Source: Porogramme epimiltina
Taxonomy: Eukaryota > Basidiomycota > Agaricomycetes > Polyporales > Polyporaceae
DNA length: 64,000 nt
Reading direction: 5' to 3'
Assembly (NCBI GenBank): GCA_900155495.1
Contig: FTLJ01000858.1
Coordinates: 1 to 64,000 of the forward strand
Shown: positions 10,554 to 25,926 of the stretch, one piece after another
Layout: each line of letters begins with the position of its first letter
Numbering within the stretch: position 1 is the first letter of the stretch
Position numbers and translations under genes: made by a program
The notes under the pieces: generated by a model
Told to the model about the DNA's origin: nothing
Database searches by the model: none
What the model saw: only the letters and a program-made list of their open reading frames with translations

Positions 10554-12319
10554 TTCACATGTACAGCGCTGCCTAGGGCCCTGTGGAGGTGGCGGGGAGA
10601 GGGGGGAGAAACAGGGCTCTTGAGTCTTCGCGGGTCGGGGACAGAACGTTATAAAAACCCAGGGGCTGGCACCATCCCGGGTGCGCCACCAGCGATGCCC
10701 ACGCGCGAAAAACGGGTTCGCACGAATATTGGAAGACGGGCCTGACGCCGCCGTGCTTCTGCCGGAACCGTGTTCGGCATCCGCGGTTGCAGGCGTGGAA
10801 TGTGATGCCTCCAGGACCTAAACGTTCAGCTCCGACTCCCCACCTCGCAGCCCGAAGCCCCCTGGGCGGCATGCGCAAAGCGCGCTCCATCTCCTCGGTG
10901 TCTTTTGCTGCGGGCTTGCAGCGGTGTTCCGAAAACCTTCTTCATGGGCACGCGGGAGCGCCAGAAGCCGATGTAGATTTGCTGGGACGATTCCGCGTGT
11001 GCGTTTCCCTGCGGAAGTAACGGCTTGTCTGCAGGCCTGCGAACCGCGTGCCCAGAGTGGGTTCCAGTGCCGTTAGACGCCGATAAGGTGACGCGTGTCT
11101 CTATTCTCGTATGCTTGTTTTGTGCGATGGCGGCCCAAGATCGGGAACACTGAGGGAGCGGGGACACGCGGGCGGCCATTCGAACCATTGCCGCCGCGAA
11201 GATTGAACGTGGCTATGAGGATCTGTTGCGCCGAAAGTCGGCCAGTAGAATGCATCACATCTGAGGAAGCGATTTATTGAATGATAATGCTGCAACTCGC
11301 CTCGGGCTTCCGTCGGAGTCAGATCCAGTGTTTGGGCGTCGGTCGTCAGACCGCAGCTATGCGACTTGCTAAGGTTACGGACATAGGGAGGCGTCGATAT
11401 GACATCGAAGTAGTAGAATGAAGTGTCAGAGGATTTGGCTTGATGGGTTTTTTGAACATTACGGCCCCAAGTCTTCAGCCCGTGCGCAGGATCTGATGAG
11501 TCGTAAGATCCGACGCGGGGGGCGTTAGTACTGAGAAAATTCGGCGCCACATTATGCACCGCCGTGTCTTCGAACAGAAGAATTTCTAACAATGATGAGA
11601 ATGCCGAATTGTGAGCGCCTGCATAAGAACTTTAGTTCAAAGGGGATGAATCAGTAGAGCAGATATCAACGCAAAATGACGCGCACGCACCCTCCGAGTC
11701 TGTGGTGGATAATCCAAGGGGAAGTACGATGACGAATTCGAATGAGGAGCCTCCGTCTCTCGCGGAGGGTAATAAACTCACTGCTTCTGTTTCCTCCACG
11801 GGTTGCTTGGATACGACGGACCTATTCCAGACGAAGTGGTGCACACGTGGCGAGGGATACTCGAACTTCGAAAGCTCTTGTAAACCCAGACCTTACTGGT
11901 ATACAGGAGCATGCACCGATTACAAACTACCATATTTCTACGGACCTCTGCGTTCTCCTGTCCGGGAATTTTGAGGAAGAGAACCAGATAGCAATAGCTG
12001 TAAGCACGAACTTTGAAGATGACATTCGCACTCACATGAGAATTTACCCCCGTTAATGTCTATGCACCCACTGCTTAGCTTTGTTTTTGTCCACAGAGAT
12101 AGAACGTGATTGAGATGGATCATATCTGTATGTGAGGCTAACGGGCAAATGTCGTAGCGGTGTAAGCTGGAAATGCTTCCACTGGCAGTCAAGGCTGTGC
12201 CAAGCGCCCATCGTACTGTCGTTTCCAACTGTCATCATCTCAGCCGCCATCTCGTTCCCTAGCTAGGTTGAACGTTTGCTGCCGTCGCCCTCGTTCTGAA
12301 ATCTATCGTAGACTCCAAC
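10554..12319. other. 1.77-kb divergent intergenic region with open-frame fragments
   Basis: Lies between the start of the DUF6534 gene and the start of the SAP-motif gene, so it must contain both promoters. Several minus-strand open frames occur, the longest of 163 codons at 11101-11592, with smaller ones at 11778-12250. None matches a family I recognise and I could not join them convincingly. They could be a fast-evolving or decayed gene, or chance frames. Confidence 0.45.
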
Positions 12320-14772
12320 ATGCCTTCTGACGCCTCAACTCCGCGCGCATACACTCAAGTGGAATTGCCCACGATGACAGTGGCACAGTTGAAAGCTCTT
12401 TGCAAAAACCGGAAAATCTCAGGTTACTCTAAGCTCGGCAAGCAGGCTCTCATACAAAAGCTTGTGCAAAAGGTTCAACTCCCTCAACAGACACCTAAAG
12501 CTGGCTCGACGCCCCTGGGCTCTATGACTTCCGCTAGTGCTCGCTGGTCTCGCTCGCGGTGTGAAATAAGGGAGGCCGAAGCCGAGAAGGCCACCTCGCC
12601 GAGTGACAAGTCTAGGAGAGGGGCTGGCGCTCAGACCAATCTTCAAGTTGCTCAGTCTAGCGAATTCCTCCCGGATCACGGCTCTCCTTCTGGGCATCTG
12701 AACGGGCAAACTGCTCTTGAATGTCCTGTAGCCCCATTGCAAGGGGAGATTCCTAGGCTTCTAGGTTCGCGTTCAACCACTCCAAGCCATCATCATGTGC
12801 GTCTTGGCGGAGATACTGCTCCTAATAAGACTTCCGGAACGCATACCTCTGAGCAGGCTCAACAGCGCCGTGCGCGCAACGCAGAGTCTTCTATGCTGCC
12901 TCCTCCTGCAAAGAGGTATCGGGCATCGTCCCCATCTATTGGACCCCAAGCACCCAGTGCCCCTGTACGAAATGACCTACGCTCTGGGTCGTGCACAGGA
13001 TCTTCATCTTCGAACCTGAATAGAAGCCTCAACACTGTCATACGAACTGAAGACGAATCCCCTCCGCGCCTCGTCGACGGCGCAACTCCGTCAGTGACCG
13101 CTCAGCGCCGACCTCCCCGGACTTCCCGTAAGCCTTTCAAACTTCTTGTGGTAGACAAGACAAAGCTGCAATCTGCAAAAATTGGTCCCGGTATTTCATC
13201 TCCGCAAGCTCCTACGACTGTACGACCAATTGTATCCGCGCACTCTTTTGCTATTCTGGAGGACTTCGTCGCGCCAATCCTACACTTGTCCAATATCACC
13301 CTCCCGCCCTCTCTTGTTCAGCGCAAACGAATTCAACAGCTGGCGATCGTCCTCAGCGGCCTCACTAACCAGGAACGCGCAGCTTGTGTACTTGTTTCCC
13401 GCGCATTCCGGTACGCTGGTATGCTTCTCAATCCTGCTCCTACGTTGTCGTCGCCCCCTAATCTCCGACTCTATCTCAGTGTACCTGTCTGCATCGGTGA
13501 TCCTCGCGCGTGACTACAACGGCCGCCGTTTTGAGGCCGACGTGCTGCGGAACACTAAGCATTCGACGGCGATGACGGATACGTGGCCATACCTTCGCGG
13601 ACGCGAGGCGGAGGTCTCCGCGCGGCGGCGCGCGTATAACGCGTCGTTCCTGCCCAAGTTCTTCGCGCGGCACAGGCTCCCTAATCCCGTCGCGCAGCGC
13701 CTGTGGGCGAGCCCCGACAACCCGCGGCAGCTGATGATCGCCGTGAGGTAAGTGTTGGCTGCGCGATTGAAGCTTTGAATGACGACCGACAATTATTCTC
13801 TTTCCAGGTTTGCTCTGACACGAGCGTGGTTTGAGATTTCCGTCGGCTCTCCTAATAACGTGGGAAACCGGTCCTCCTCGTGGCTTCTCGGTACCATTGT
13901 CGACACCCAAGAGGTCATCTCTAACGAGATCTGGTCCGTCACTGTATCCTTTCCTAGAGACGCTCGGATGCCTGCGACGCAGGAAACTCTTTACGTGCTT
14001 GAAGCAACCTGCGAAGTTGTGGGCCGCTCCAACGTTACCGATCCGCAAGCTGAGAGTCTTGGGAACGTGGTCGCTACGGCCGTCCCTCTTCGCGCAGACT
14101 GGTCTGCGTACATCTCGCGGGGGGTCGCGTCGAGCGAGTATGAGGCACAGGAACCACCCCTTCTCTCGCATCTCAAATGGGCTTGCGAGGAAGACTATGA
14201 TCGCGGAATCAGCAAGGCCTGGTTGAAACGCATTTATAAGGGAGAAGGCCTACCCGTCGCTCCAGAACGCATCGTGGCGGAGAGATACGTTTTGGCCTGC
14301 GTGGCAGCGAACAGGTCCGCACTGTCATATCCTCTTGCTACCTCATGCCCTCAAGCTGACCACCTCCGAATACGCATATAGCATCAGCGGGCGTTGGATG
14401 ACCAGTAGTGCGATGGCACAAGAGCTCGCTGGGCTCCCCGAACGCGGACAGTGCCCTCCCGCCAACACCGTGCGGCCCAGGCTGAACCTCTTCCTTCCCG
14501 AGTGAGTGCCTATCCACGTTGTTCCGAGCATCCATGCGTTTCGGCGATGCCTCAGGGGATGTCCGTCCGACAGACACCATCACGTCGAAAGTGTACACTT
14601 CACTGCAGCTGGCGGTACGGCCCTACACCCTGCGCTGGCATCCGTGCAGACGCCGCACCGAGAATATCTCGTCCTACGTGACAACGGAATGCAGGTTGGC
14701 TGCGAGGAGGAAGGCGTCGGGGAGGTGTGGCGGGAGGTGCTGGGGTGTGATGCTAGGGGCGTGCCGCTGTAA
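12320..14772 (+). CDS. SAP-motif protein, function unknown
   Basis: Five exons fit one continuous frame: 12320-13418, 13480-13747, 13808-14314, 14382-14501, 14556-14772, giving 736 aa. Residues about 17-50 (LPTMTVAQLKALCKNRKISG, then KQALIQKL) look like a SAP motif, a small helix-extended-helix fold often used to bind DNA. Residues about 55-290 are Ser/Pro/Arg-rich and disordered-looking. The second half is well structured, with RFALTRAWFEISVG and ISGRWMTSSAMAQEL, and a Gly/Glu/Val-rich end. I do not recognise a named family for the C-terminal part. The intron before exon 4 has a weak donor (GTCCGC); an alternative acceptor at 14355 would give a different short segment there. A nuclear, chromatin-related role is only inferred from the SAP-like start. 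Confidence 0.75.
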
Positions 14773-15081
14773 TACGGTGCTTATGATGTAAAAAATTTCA
14801 AGGAAGATGGTAGCTAGAATGGTTGGCGAATGAATGTGCGCAGCCCATTGCCTAACAAACGCGCTCGAGACTACTCATGCCCGGTTATAGACATTCAAGT
14901 GATTGATGGTATGGTACTATGCTACAAGGACTTCTAGACACAATATAGAGCATTTGCACAACACGAAGAAGGGGAGGGAGGGTAGGGTGGGGGATGGAAC
15001 AAACGAGGACGTGGATGAGACAGATGATGTGGGTGTGTCCGACGCACACAGGATCCAGAGAGGAAACGACGGAAGGGCCGC
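14773..15081. other. convergent 3' intergenic region
   Basis: About 310 nt between the convergent ends of the SAP-motif gene and CUL1. Nothing beyond presumed 3' UTRs and polyadenylation signals; no gene seen. Confidence 0.6.
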
Positions 15082-17852
<2,771 letters not shown>

Positions 17853-18715
17853 GTCTGGGTGTCGTGAGTGAGGTCGTTAAGAGTGGGCAAGGGCGGGAAG
17901 GGGGTGGAGGAAGATGTAGTCGATGGTCAAGCACCGCTTGCGCGCCTGGGCTCGTGGCTGCCTCAAGTCACGCAGCGTGTTCGCTCGTTTGTGACGCCCC
18001 GAGCCCACCTTTGCCGGCAATCACTCGCACGACCCACTCTTTCCTCCTCTGAGTCCCCCACAACACCGTACAACAGCCGCTTTCTGAACAGTCTTTGTGT
18101 CGTCACTCGCCTCTATGTCGACCACAACGTTGTATCAGCGGCCGGCGAGAATTCGGCCTTGTTATGCCTATGTGACTCGGACGATGTGAAGCCGCGCTGC
18201 GACCAATCAATCTCCCGATGCATGCGCGGGAAGAGAATATTCGGATAAGTCGTCCTGAAGGCCAGTAGCGTTGATGCTTCCCTTCGCCGTGAGGCAGGTG
18301 CCACTCGTGCACCCCCGCTCCGCTCACCCGCCACACTATCTACCTCTTCCGCATGTACATCCAAGTACCCATGTCCATCCTTCCGGACAACCTTTTAGTT
18401 TCCCGTGCAACTCACCGCTGAATCCCAAAGTGAGGCTGATGAGCATGTTCTGAAATTAAGAATCTCGCGATCGGGAGGCTTGCCCCAACCACTGGTGTGT
18501 TATGATTGGTCCTTCCTGTTCTTTGCAGCTGGTCAATATATGTTTTTATTAAATCCTCTGGCACTACGAGCCACCGCTCTCCAACGATATCGGCGCAAGT
18601 CAATGCGTATAATGCCGTAAATATCTGGAGAAACGAGTGGTAGAGGCGCGTGTACCTGGGATCCGCGAATACTCAGACGCGTTTTGCCGCGCGTAGCTTC
18701 CTCTTCACCGTCACG
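17853..18715. other. divergent promoter region between CUL1 and AIM41
   Basis: About 860 nt separating two divergently transcribed genes. It contains a CT-rich stretch but no gene, RNA or repeat that could be supported. Confidence 0.55.
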
Positions 18716-19598
18716 ATGTCTTCCTTCGCATTCGCTCATGCTTCTCGTCTTCTCCGACCCCTAAGAACTCCAAGACTATCTACATATGTTGCAACCACTC
18801 CTCAATTGCGTCGATGGATGTCTTCCGAGGTACCAGGTGCGTCTACGCGAATATCATAGTATTCTCCTGGGTCCAACACGGACGCATGTCAAGACGTCCG
18901 CGCGAAGCTTATGACCGAGCTTAAGACTGCCATGAAGGTACGCCGATGTGCTCCTCTACGGTCCCCGTGTTCCCCGTGGCTCAGCAACTCTGACGCACCG
19001 TTGAAATTGTAGACAAAAGACACGGTGGCGTCGACTACACTCCGTGTAAGACCTGCGCCCGCGCCCCTACCGCACGTTTCTAATCCATTTTCGCATGTAG
19101 TCCGTACTTTCAGAGGTCTATGCCGCGGACAAGGCCGCGTCCGGAACTGCGTCTTCTGCCGCTGTCACCGCTATCCTGCGTAAGGCGGCACAGCGTCGGG
19201 TGAGTGTCCCCCGCTTGCTTCTCGTCGCCTTCACTTACCGTTCCCCACTTCTCCATCTACGTTTACTCCGTAATATCACGCCAACCTAGACCGACGCCGC
19301 TGCCGAGTTCACCAAAGCTTCGCGCCCAGACCTCGCGGAGAAGGAGGCGCATGAAGCTTCGCTCCTGAACGCTCTCCTTCCCCCGCTCCTGCCCGCGGCG
19401 GACATCGACGCCGTCTTGCGCCGCGTGCTCGTCGAGCCCACCGTCGCTGCCGCATTATCTGCGGGTGGTCCTCCACAGCGTGCGCTCGGACAGGTCTTCA
19501 AGGGGTTCTACACGTACGTCGACAAGACAAGCGTCGACCCCGATCTCGTGCGCCAGCGGGCGCAGGCACTCATGGCTGAGGGTGCGAGTACAGCATAG
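18716..19598 (+). CDS. AIM41: Aim41/YqeY-family mitochondrial protein
   Basis: Five exons fit one frame: 18716-18836, 18894-18937, 19013-19045, 19101-19199, 19290-19598; 201 aa. The N-terminus (MSSFAFAHASRLLRPLRTPR and on, to about residue 35) is Ser/Arg/Leu-rich without acidic residues, as expected of a mitochondrial presequence. The rest is a YqeY/GatB-C-terminal-like helical domain: VRAKLMTELKTAMKTKD, TLRSVLSEV, then a tail ending VLRRVLVEP...GQVFKGFY. Yeast Aim41 is mitochondrial and of poorly defined function; the fold resembles the tRNA-binding part of amidotransferase subunit B. I chose the ATG at 18716 because it begins the presequence; an in-frame ATG at 18650 would add 22 residues. 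It converges on PCNA, 298 nt away. Confidence 0.88.
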
Positions 19599-19896
19599 AT
19601 CGGGCCTGGTTGTATCTACCTAGAGGTGATTCTAGATGTCATATCCTACGTAATACGACGTGTCTTTACACGCGGTAATAGCACCCCATTCTCTCCGCAT
19701 TATGGACGACTCGTACATTTTGAGACCTACAACTTCCGAGATATGAAATATTGATTTGACAAATACAGAGCGAGTACCTATGCGACAGATAAAGGGTGCG
19801 AAACAGGGAGCGTGCACGACACTGGACAACAAAGACATGTACTGCAAGCAGAGCAAAGCAGGTGGGAGAAGACCAAGAGGACGCGCGTGTGCACGC

Positions 19897-21321
19897 CTAG
19901 TCATCGCCGATTTTGGGTGCGAGGTAGTACCGGATGTGGCCCTGGTTAAACTCATAAGAGACCTGCAGAGAGCAATGAATAATATGTCATAATGTAAGAA
20001 ACGGGAGACATACCAGGAGCGGCACGTCGTTGCTCATCATAAGCTGGACCTTCTTCGAGAGGGATGAGCTCTTGGAGAAGTTAACGAGATACTTGAGCGA
20101 GAACGTCAGGGTGACAGCCTGGTTCATCTCAATGCGGACCCCCTCAAAATCATCATCGTCGTCGTCATCGTCTTTCTTTGCCTTCTTCGCAGGCTTGCTC
20201 TACACAAACAACGAGATTCAGATGGAAACTGGGGGCTAGATATGAGGATAGTACGCACCTTCCCAGATGAACGCTTGCGCTTCTTGCCAGAGCCCTCCTC
20301 GTCCTCATCCTCATCGTCGTCCTTCGGCTTGAACTCGCCCTCGCCCTCATCATCCTCATCACCACCATTCATTTCTACGTCCTCCCCAGTTTCCTCTTTC
20401 TTGACCTTCTCCTTCTTGACCTTCTTCTTCCCGCCCTCACCGTCGCTGCCATCTTCGTCTTCCGACTCGGGCTCCTCCTCATCATCATCCTTAGAGCGCT
20501 TTGAAGAGGACCCCTTCTTCTTGGGCGCCGCCTCTGCCGACTGCTTGAGAAGGATGTTTCCGTTCGCGGCCTCGCCGTCCGAGACGAAGCGGATGCCCTC
20601 CTTAGACACCTCGATCCGCACAGACTCGCCAAGCAGAGAAAGGTCGCGCACGATACGCCCGAACTCGTGTGAGGGGAGGGTAACACTAGCGTCGTACTCG
20701 GTATCCGGAATACCAAGTGTATCAGCGTCGATGTCCATCAACTTCATCTCGTACTCCGCAATACGGTCAGAGTCTGGAAGGGTAGGTCAGTTTAGCATTC
20801 AACACGTAGAACAAGCATGAGTTGCACGCGACCACAATGGCCTGAACGTTACTGAGGATAATCGTGAAGAAAAAGACACGCACTCTTCGCCTCATACGTT
20901 AGGGAAAGAATGTCGGCATCGTCGCCCGCCTTCAGTGTGCAGATATCGTCGTCCTTCGCACACTTAAGGACCTTCGTCAAAGAGCCCAAGTTCACGCCAA
21001 GGGGGATACTCCGGTCACATCGATAGCGCTTGAAGCCCGGGGCTTCGAGCTTGACTGCGACCAGGGCGACGTGGGAGTTGTCCATGGCTTGGAGGGTCTA
21101 CGGATTGTACGTCATTATCCGATCGAGTACGACGGATCTACTGATACACATCGGACTTACGATGCCCTCTTCGTTACAGTCAAAGTTCGCGTCTGTCACA
21201 AGCTCCTTGACGGCTGGCGCGTCGCGTCAGAGATGAATACAATGGCACGCACATGCAAGGTGCACGTACCATCGAGAAGACGCTTGAGGAGAGCTGCTTC
21301 GGAAAGCTTGGCTTCGAGCAT
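19897..21321 (-). CDS. POL30: PCNA sliding clamp with a large charged insert
   Basis: Six exons in frame: 21270-21321, 21161-21213, 20884-21097, 20259-20773, 20014-20199, 19897-19962; 361 aa, against about 260 for typical PCNA. PCNA is the trimeric ring that tethers DNA polymerases and repair factors. The start ([18 protein letters not shown]), the [17 protein letters not shown] block and the end ([12 protein letters not shown]) are canonical. The Lys equivalent to the modification site K164 falls at residue 164 (SKEG). After residue 184 (GNILLKQ), where animal PCNA has about ten residues before an IEMN strand, this protein has about 114 residues (185-298). They are Lys/Glu/Asp-rich, with KKRKR and KKAKK basic clusters and a run of seven Asp, after which [13 protein letters not shown] resumes the fold. 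The insert is split by intron 5 but otherwise continuous with the frame. Confidence 0.95.
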
Positions 21322-22694
21322 GGTGATAGGTAAAGTTGTTCTGTGGCGGTTGGAAACGCAGGAGGAACGCGGGCGAACGGAGTGGGGAAAGACGAGGAGA
21401 GGCACCAGACGCGTCGCCGCCTTTTGCCCGGCGGACTTTGAATCTGGCGACGCGTCACGTAACGCGTTAGGTCACGCGTATTCTGTCACGCGCTTTGTGA
21501 GCCTCGCAGAGCGCCCGAAGACTCTCTCTGCTTTCTCCTTTCGTCTTTCGTTGTCCCTCATGCTCCCAAGGAGAGAGCAGCAGACGCAGCGCGATACCGT
21601 CAAATCAATACAGTTTCAATAAATGCCCACAAGTATCCCTTAACATGTTGAAGTCTCCCCAAATACTCCCCTCCAAGCGCCACGGACGGTCGATATGGCT
21701 GTTCTTCAAAAGTCTGCAAGCAAGCTCCTTGGGACTCTTGCTATGCTCTCCGGTCGTCAGTTACCTTGTAAATACTCCAGGTTGATCGCTTCTACACACC
21801 TATGCTAAGTCGTTGGATGCTGCACTGGAATTACCTTAGCGTAAGTAACCCCTGGAAGCCCCGATGTCAAGGTAAATATTCTCTAACTCTGACCATCCCA
21901 ATGTATGGCACCTTCATGTTCACAAGGCGGGATGTTAAGACCTCAACTCATTTTACTAGGAGTGTCATCAAACGTCAAAACCCATGTGGCCGTACGTCCG
22001 AATCTAAAGCACCGAGCATGTGGTCGCATCCCGGGGGCGTTCGCGTCAAAATATGCCAGCGTGCCTCATGACTAGTGCACCTGCACGTTAGCACCTTGTA
22101 CCTGCCCATGCGCTCAAAGTCCACCGCTCATAACAACATCACGTCAGTCGGTGCGCTCATAATCCCGCTCTCCCCTTTCTGGACCTACCATCAAGAAGCC
22201 GAAGCTGCGACATCTCACAAGTGCAGTCCTCCAATGGGTATGTGATCTGGCGGTAGAGTTCACTTCTGCGGTATCTAACTTCCGTTCTTCTTAACAGTGC
22301 CGTCACTTTGGTACGTTTTCTGGTAACTGTATACCACGATGAAGACTGATGACGACCATGCCGATGGAACGCCCCTGGTTATATTTAGACGCCAGGGAGA
22401 TACCTATCGCCCGTCGGTGCCCTGCGGTACCGAAACACGATAGCACGAAGAACATGATGCCTCTGCATCCATCCTACGCGCCCGACAACATGTACGTGAT
22501 GCGCACGCATGGCCACCTGGACAACACCGGTCACGATCGACGGCGACGGCACCAGTGCCTTCGGAAGGACGATAACGGGGAGGGGCGCGTCTGATCCGTC
22601 GCTACGCATAAAAGCCCCCCGCACATAACGATGGCGCGCGAGCCCTCGCCCCCCTTCGTCCGGTCTTCCCCCACACCTGCAAGGCTCGACTAGG
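21322..22694. other. divergent intergenic region between PCNA and the sedolisin gene
   Basis: About 1.37 kb holding both promoters. I saw no coding segment with recognisable similarity and no RNA gene; short frames near 21690-22070 are unconvincing. Confidence 0.55.
22608..22615 (+). promoter_or_regulatory. TATA-like box of the sedolisin gene
   Basis: CATAAAAG lies about 80 nt before the start codon of the secreted protease, a typical distance for a strong fungal core promoter. Several neighbouring housekeeping genes show no such box. Confidence 0.5.
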
Positions 22695-25012
22695 ATGTTG
22701 CTCGTGTCTCGTCTGCTCGTGGCTATCTCGCTCGGCCTTGCCGTCGCAGCGTCTGCCCCGCAGCTCTCCCCCCGCGTCCAGCACGAGTCGCGTGCTGCCG
22801 CCCCGCGCGGCTGGACGCCCGTCCGCCGCGCGCCCGGCCACGCCATCCTTCCCCTGCGCGTCGGGCTCGCCCAGCCCAACCTCGAGTCCATCGAGTCGTA
22901 CCTTATGGACGTCGCACACCCGGAGTCGCCCAACTACGGCGAGCACTGGACGCCCGCCAAGGTCGCGCAGACGTTCCGCCCGACCAAGGAGGCCGTGGAC
23001 ACCGTGCGCACGTGGCTCGCGCAGAGCGGTATCGCACCCGAGCGTGTCCGCCTTAGCTCCGGCGGCGGCTGGCTCAACGCGGACGTAACTGTTGCAGAGG
23101 CCGAGTCGCTGCTTGGAACCGAGTACTACGTGTACGAGCACGAGGGCGGTTCGGAGCAGGTCGCGTGCGAGAAGGCGTACCACCTTCCCCAGCATGTCTC
23201 CAAGCACGTCGACCTTATCACGCCCACGCTTCACTTCGACGCGAAGGTGGGCCGTGGCGCGCCCGTGGAGAAGCGCTCCAGCCGTCAGGCGCACAACGTT
23301 GGTGACCCCGGTTTCGGCCCTGTGTTCCCCAAGACCAGCGGTACGATCAAGGTATGTACGAGAGGCCGTTATGCTTGGCTCAGGGCTGACTTTGCGTTTC
23401 ATAGGATTTGTTCGACGAACTCGACAAGTGCGATGAGCAGATTACCCCTAACTGTTTGCGTGCTCTGTACGACTTCGTGTACTACCCCTTGGCCACCAGC
23501 AAGAACTCGATCGGCATTGGTAAGGCTCTCCGTACACTCTGCTACTTTTTCCGCTGACATCCTCGTTTGTCAGTCGAGTACACTCCTCAGGCCTACGTTC
23601 CTTCTGACCTGGATATGTTCTTTAAGAACTTCTCCAGCTCTCAGATTGGCCAACGCCCAGTGATGTCGAGCATCGACGGCGGTGAGTTGAACTGAAGTGT
23701 GCAATCATTTGTCAGTTGCTGAATGTGATGCGGCTGCAGGCACCATTGATGTTGATGGCAGCGGCTTCGACTACAACGGCGAATCGAACCTTGACTTGCA
23801 GTACGCGATGTCTCTGGTCGGCAAAAAGCAAAATGTCACTCTTTACCAGGTCGGCGATGCGGTCCAGGGTAAGTGCTGCTTGCATAGATGTCCTTGGGCT
23901 TCCTCCGACTTTTTGCATATCAGGTGCTTCTTTCAACAACTTCCTTGACGCTCTCGACGGCACCTTCTGTACCTTCGAAGGTGGTGACGACCCGACACAG
24001 GATGGCATCTACCCCGACCCTTACGGGGGCTACCAGGGTAAGGATTTGATCTTGGAAGAAGAAACAAATCACTCATAAACATGATATTTCAGGCCAAGAG
24101 GACTGCGGCACTGTCACCCCTGCGCACGTCATCTCGACCTCGTACTCGTACGATGAGTTCGACCTTACGCCGGCGTACATGGAGCGCCAGTGCGCCGAGT
24201 ATGCGAAGCTCGGTCTCATGGGCACCACCGTGCTCTACTCGTCTGGAGACTACGGTGTCGCTGGATACGGCAACATCTGTCTCACCCCTGACGGCACGAC
24301 CAGCAAGAGCGGCAAGATCTTCGCCCCTTCGTTCCCCGGCGGCTGCCCGTACATCACCTCCGTCGGCGCGACGCAGGTGAACCCGGGTGCTAAGGTCACG
24401 GACCCGGAGAGCGCGTGCAACCAGGTCATCTACTCCGGTGGTGGCTTCTCGAACGTGTTCAAGATGCCGGACTACCAGAAGAGCGCGGTGGAGACGTACA
24501 TGACCAAGTACACCCCGTCTTACTCGACTGATCTCTACAACGCCACTGGCTCGCGCGCGTACCCTGACTTGTCTGCGAACGGGTGAGTCTCTGTCCCCTT
24601 TATCAATACGATTGTGGTAGCTGACATTCGTCATGTAGCGCGAACTACGTCGTCGCAGTGCAGGGCGACTTCTACCTCGTCTACGGCACGTCCGCGTCTT
24701 CCCCCGTCATGGCGGCGATCCTCTCCGCAGTCAACGATGCCCGTCTCGCCATCGGCAAGAAGCCCATCGGTTTCATCAACCCCACTGTCCGTGCCCCTCA
24801 TCCTCTGCGTAGACCTACTCCTGACTTGATTCATTTGCTATTCATAGATCTACTCGAGCACGTTCAAGCATGCGTTCAACGACATCACAAACGGCACGAA
24901 CCCCGGTTGTGGCACGGAAGGCTTCATTGCGCAGCCTGGCTGGGACCCCGTCACTGGCGTGGGCACCCCCAACTTCCCGAAGCTGCTCGCGCTCTGGCTC
25001 CTTCTCCCCTGA
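22695..25012 (+). CDS. Secreted sedolisin (S53) serine carboxyl peptidase, tripeptidyl-peptidase type
   Basis: Eight exons in frame: 22695-23351, 23405-23519, 23574-23681, 23740-23868, 23924-24037, 24093-24582, 24639-24786, 24848-25012; 641 aa. S53 enzymes are acid proteases secreted as proenzymes that trim peptides from protein N-termini. A hydrophobic signal peptide (residues 1-19, [19 protein letters not shown]) precedes a pro-domain (to about residue 200, ending near a basic VEKRSSRQ site that may be cleaved). The catalytic domain shows the Glu/Asp pair in [12 protein letters not shown], the oxyanion Asp in [10 protein letters not shown] and the Ser motif YGTSASSP. A calcium-site region follows ([12 protein letters not shown], then [13 protein letters not shown]). 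All catalytic residues are present, so it is likely active. Probable roles are extracellular protein digestion and nitrogen acquisition. Confidence 0.93.
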
Positions 25013-25926
25013 GCATGCGCAGGTGACGCTGTACAGTATTATACACCGCCTCTGCTGTCTCTTTAGTGTGACTGTAGTATACCCTCTAGCTGTACTATGT
25101 GCTGCCTGTGTTTGCATCAGAAAACTGGGTTTGACACTTCGGTGTCTATGGACACTTTCCTACTCACAAAAGAGTGCTCTTGAAACTTCGACAAGATGGT
25201 CGAAACCTCTCAGCCCTTTCTTCAACCATTCAGCAGCCTATAGTGCAAACTTCTACTAATCCCTCGCCGAGACTGGAATGGTCACGTGCCTCCGGACGTA
25301 GGCGGTGGTCGCTGGTGGCTGACAAGGATGGGTCGCATCTTGAACTTCGCCATCACCTATCGTTGCAATCCCAATGACCAAGTCCTATTCGAATCCTTGA
25401 GTCAATAGCGCTACACTTGTGCGTTCTCTATTCTGGTGCGTATACCCTTCTAGCTCTCTTCCCCGAGGCCTTCGAGTTTTCGTTGCGGTTCTGTCGCAAA
25501 TGTTGAAGGCTAGCACCGAGGGCACTCGTCCATTCCAAGGTGTTGGTCCCGAGAAGCTCGAAATAATGACCGTTATGAAGCCCTTTGACCCGCGCGGTGC
25601 CCTACTGGGGATCTACACTGCGTGCGGCTCGTTCCGCTGTCAAACATGCCACGTAGAGTAGCAACTTGTGGACCGCTCGTTTGTCGTACATCTACAACCT
25701 CTCGATGCTTCATGACAGCTTGTCGGTCTTCCACCTCGGAGCTTCCAGCAGGTGTCCATAACAAGCAAGTTTTTGCGTCACGCCAAGAAGACCCAAATTT
25801 TCGCCGTTTGACGTCTCGAGGGGATGAGAACACACTCCGAAATGCAACCATGGGCTCGCCGAACGAGCGAACAGCTCAAATAAAGCATAAAGAAAGATGT
25901 ACACACAGACGAAGCAAAGCGTGCTG
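25013..25926. other. convergent intergenic region after the sedolisin gene
   Basis: About 910 nt between convergent gene ends. No conserved coding segment or RNA recognised; presumed 3' UTRs plus spacer. Confidence 0.55.
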
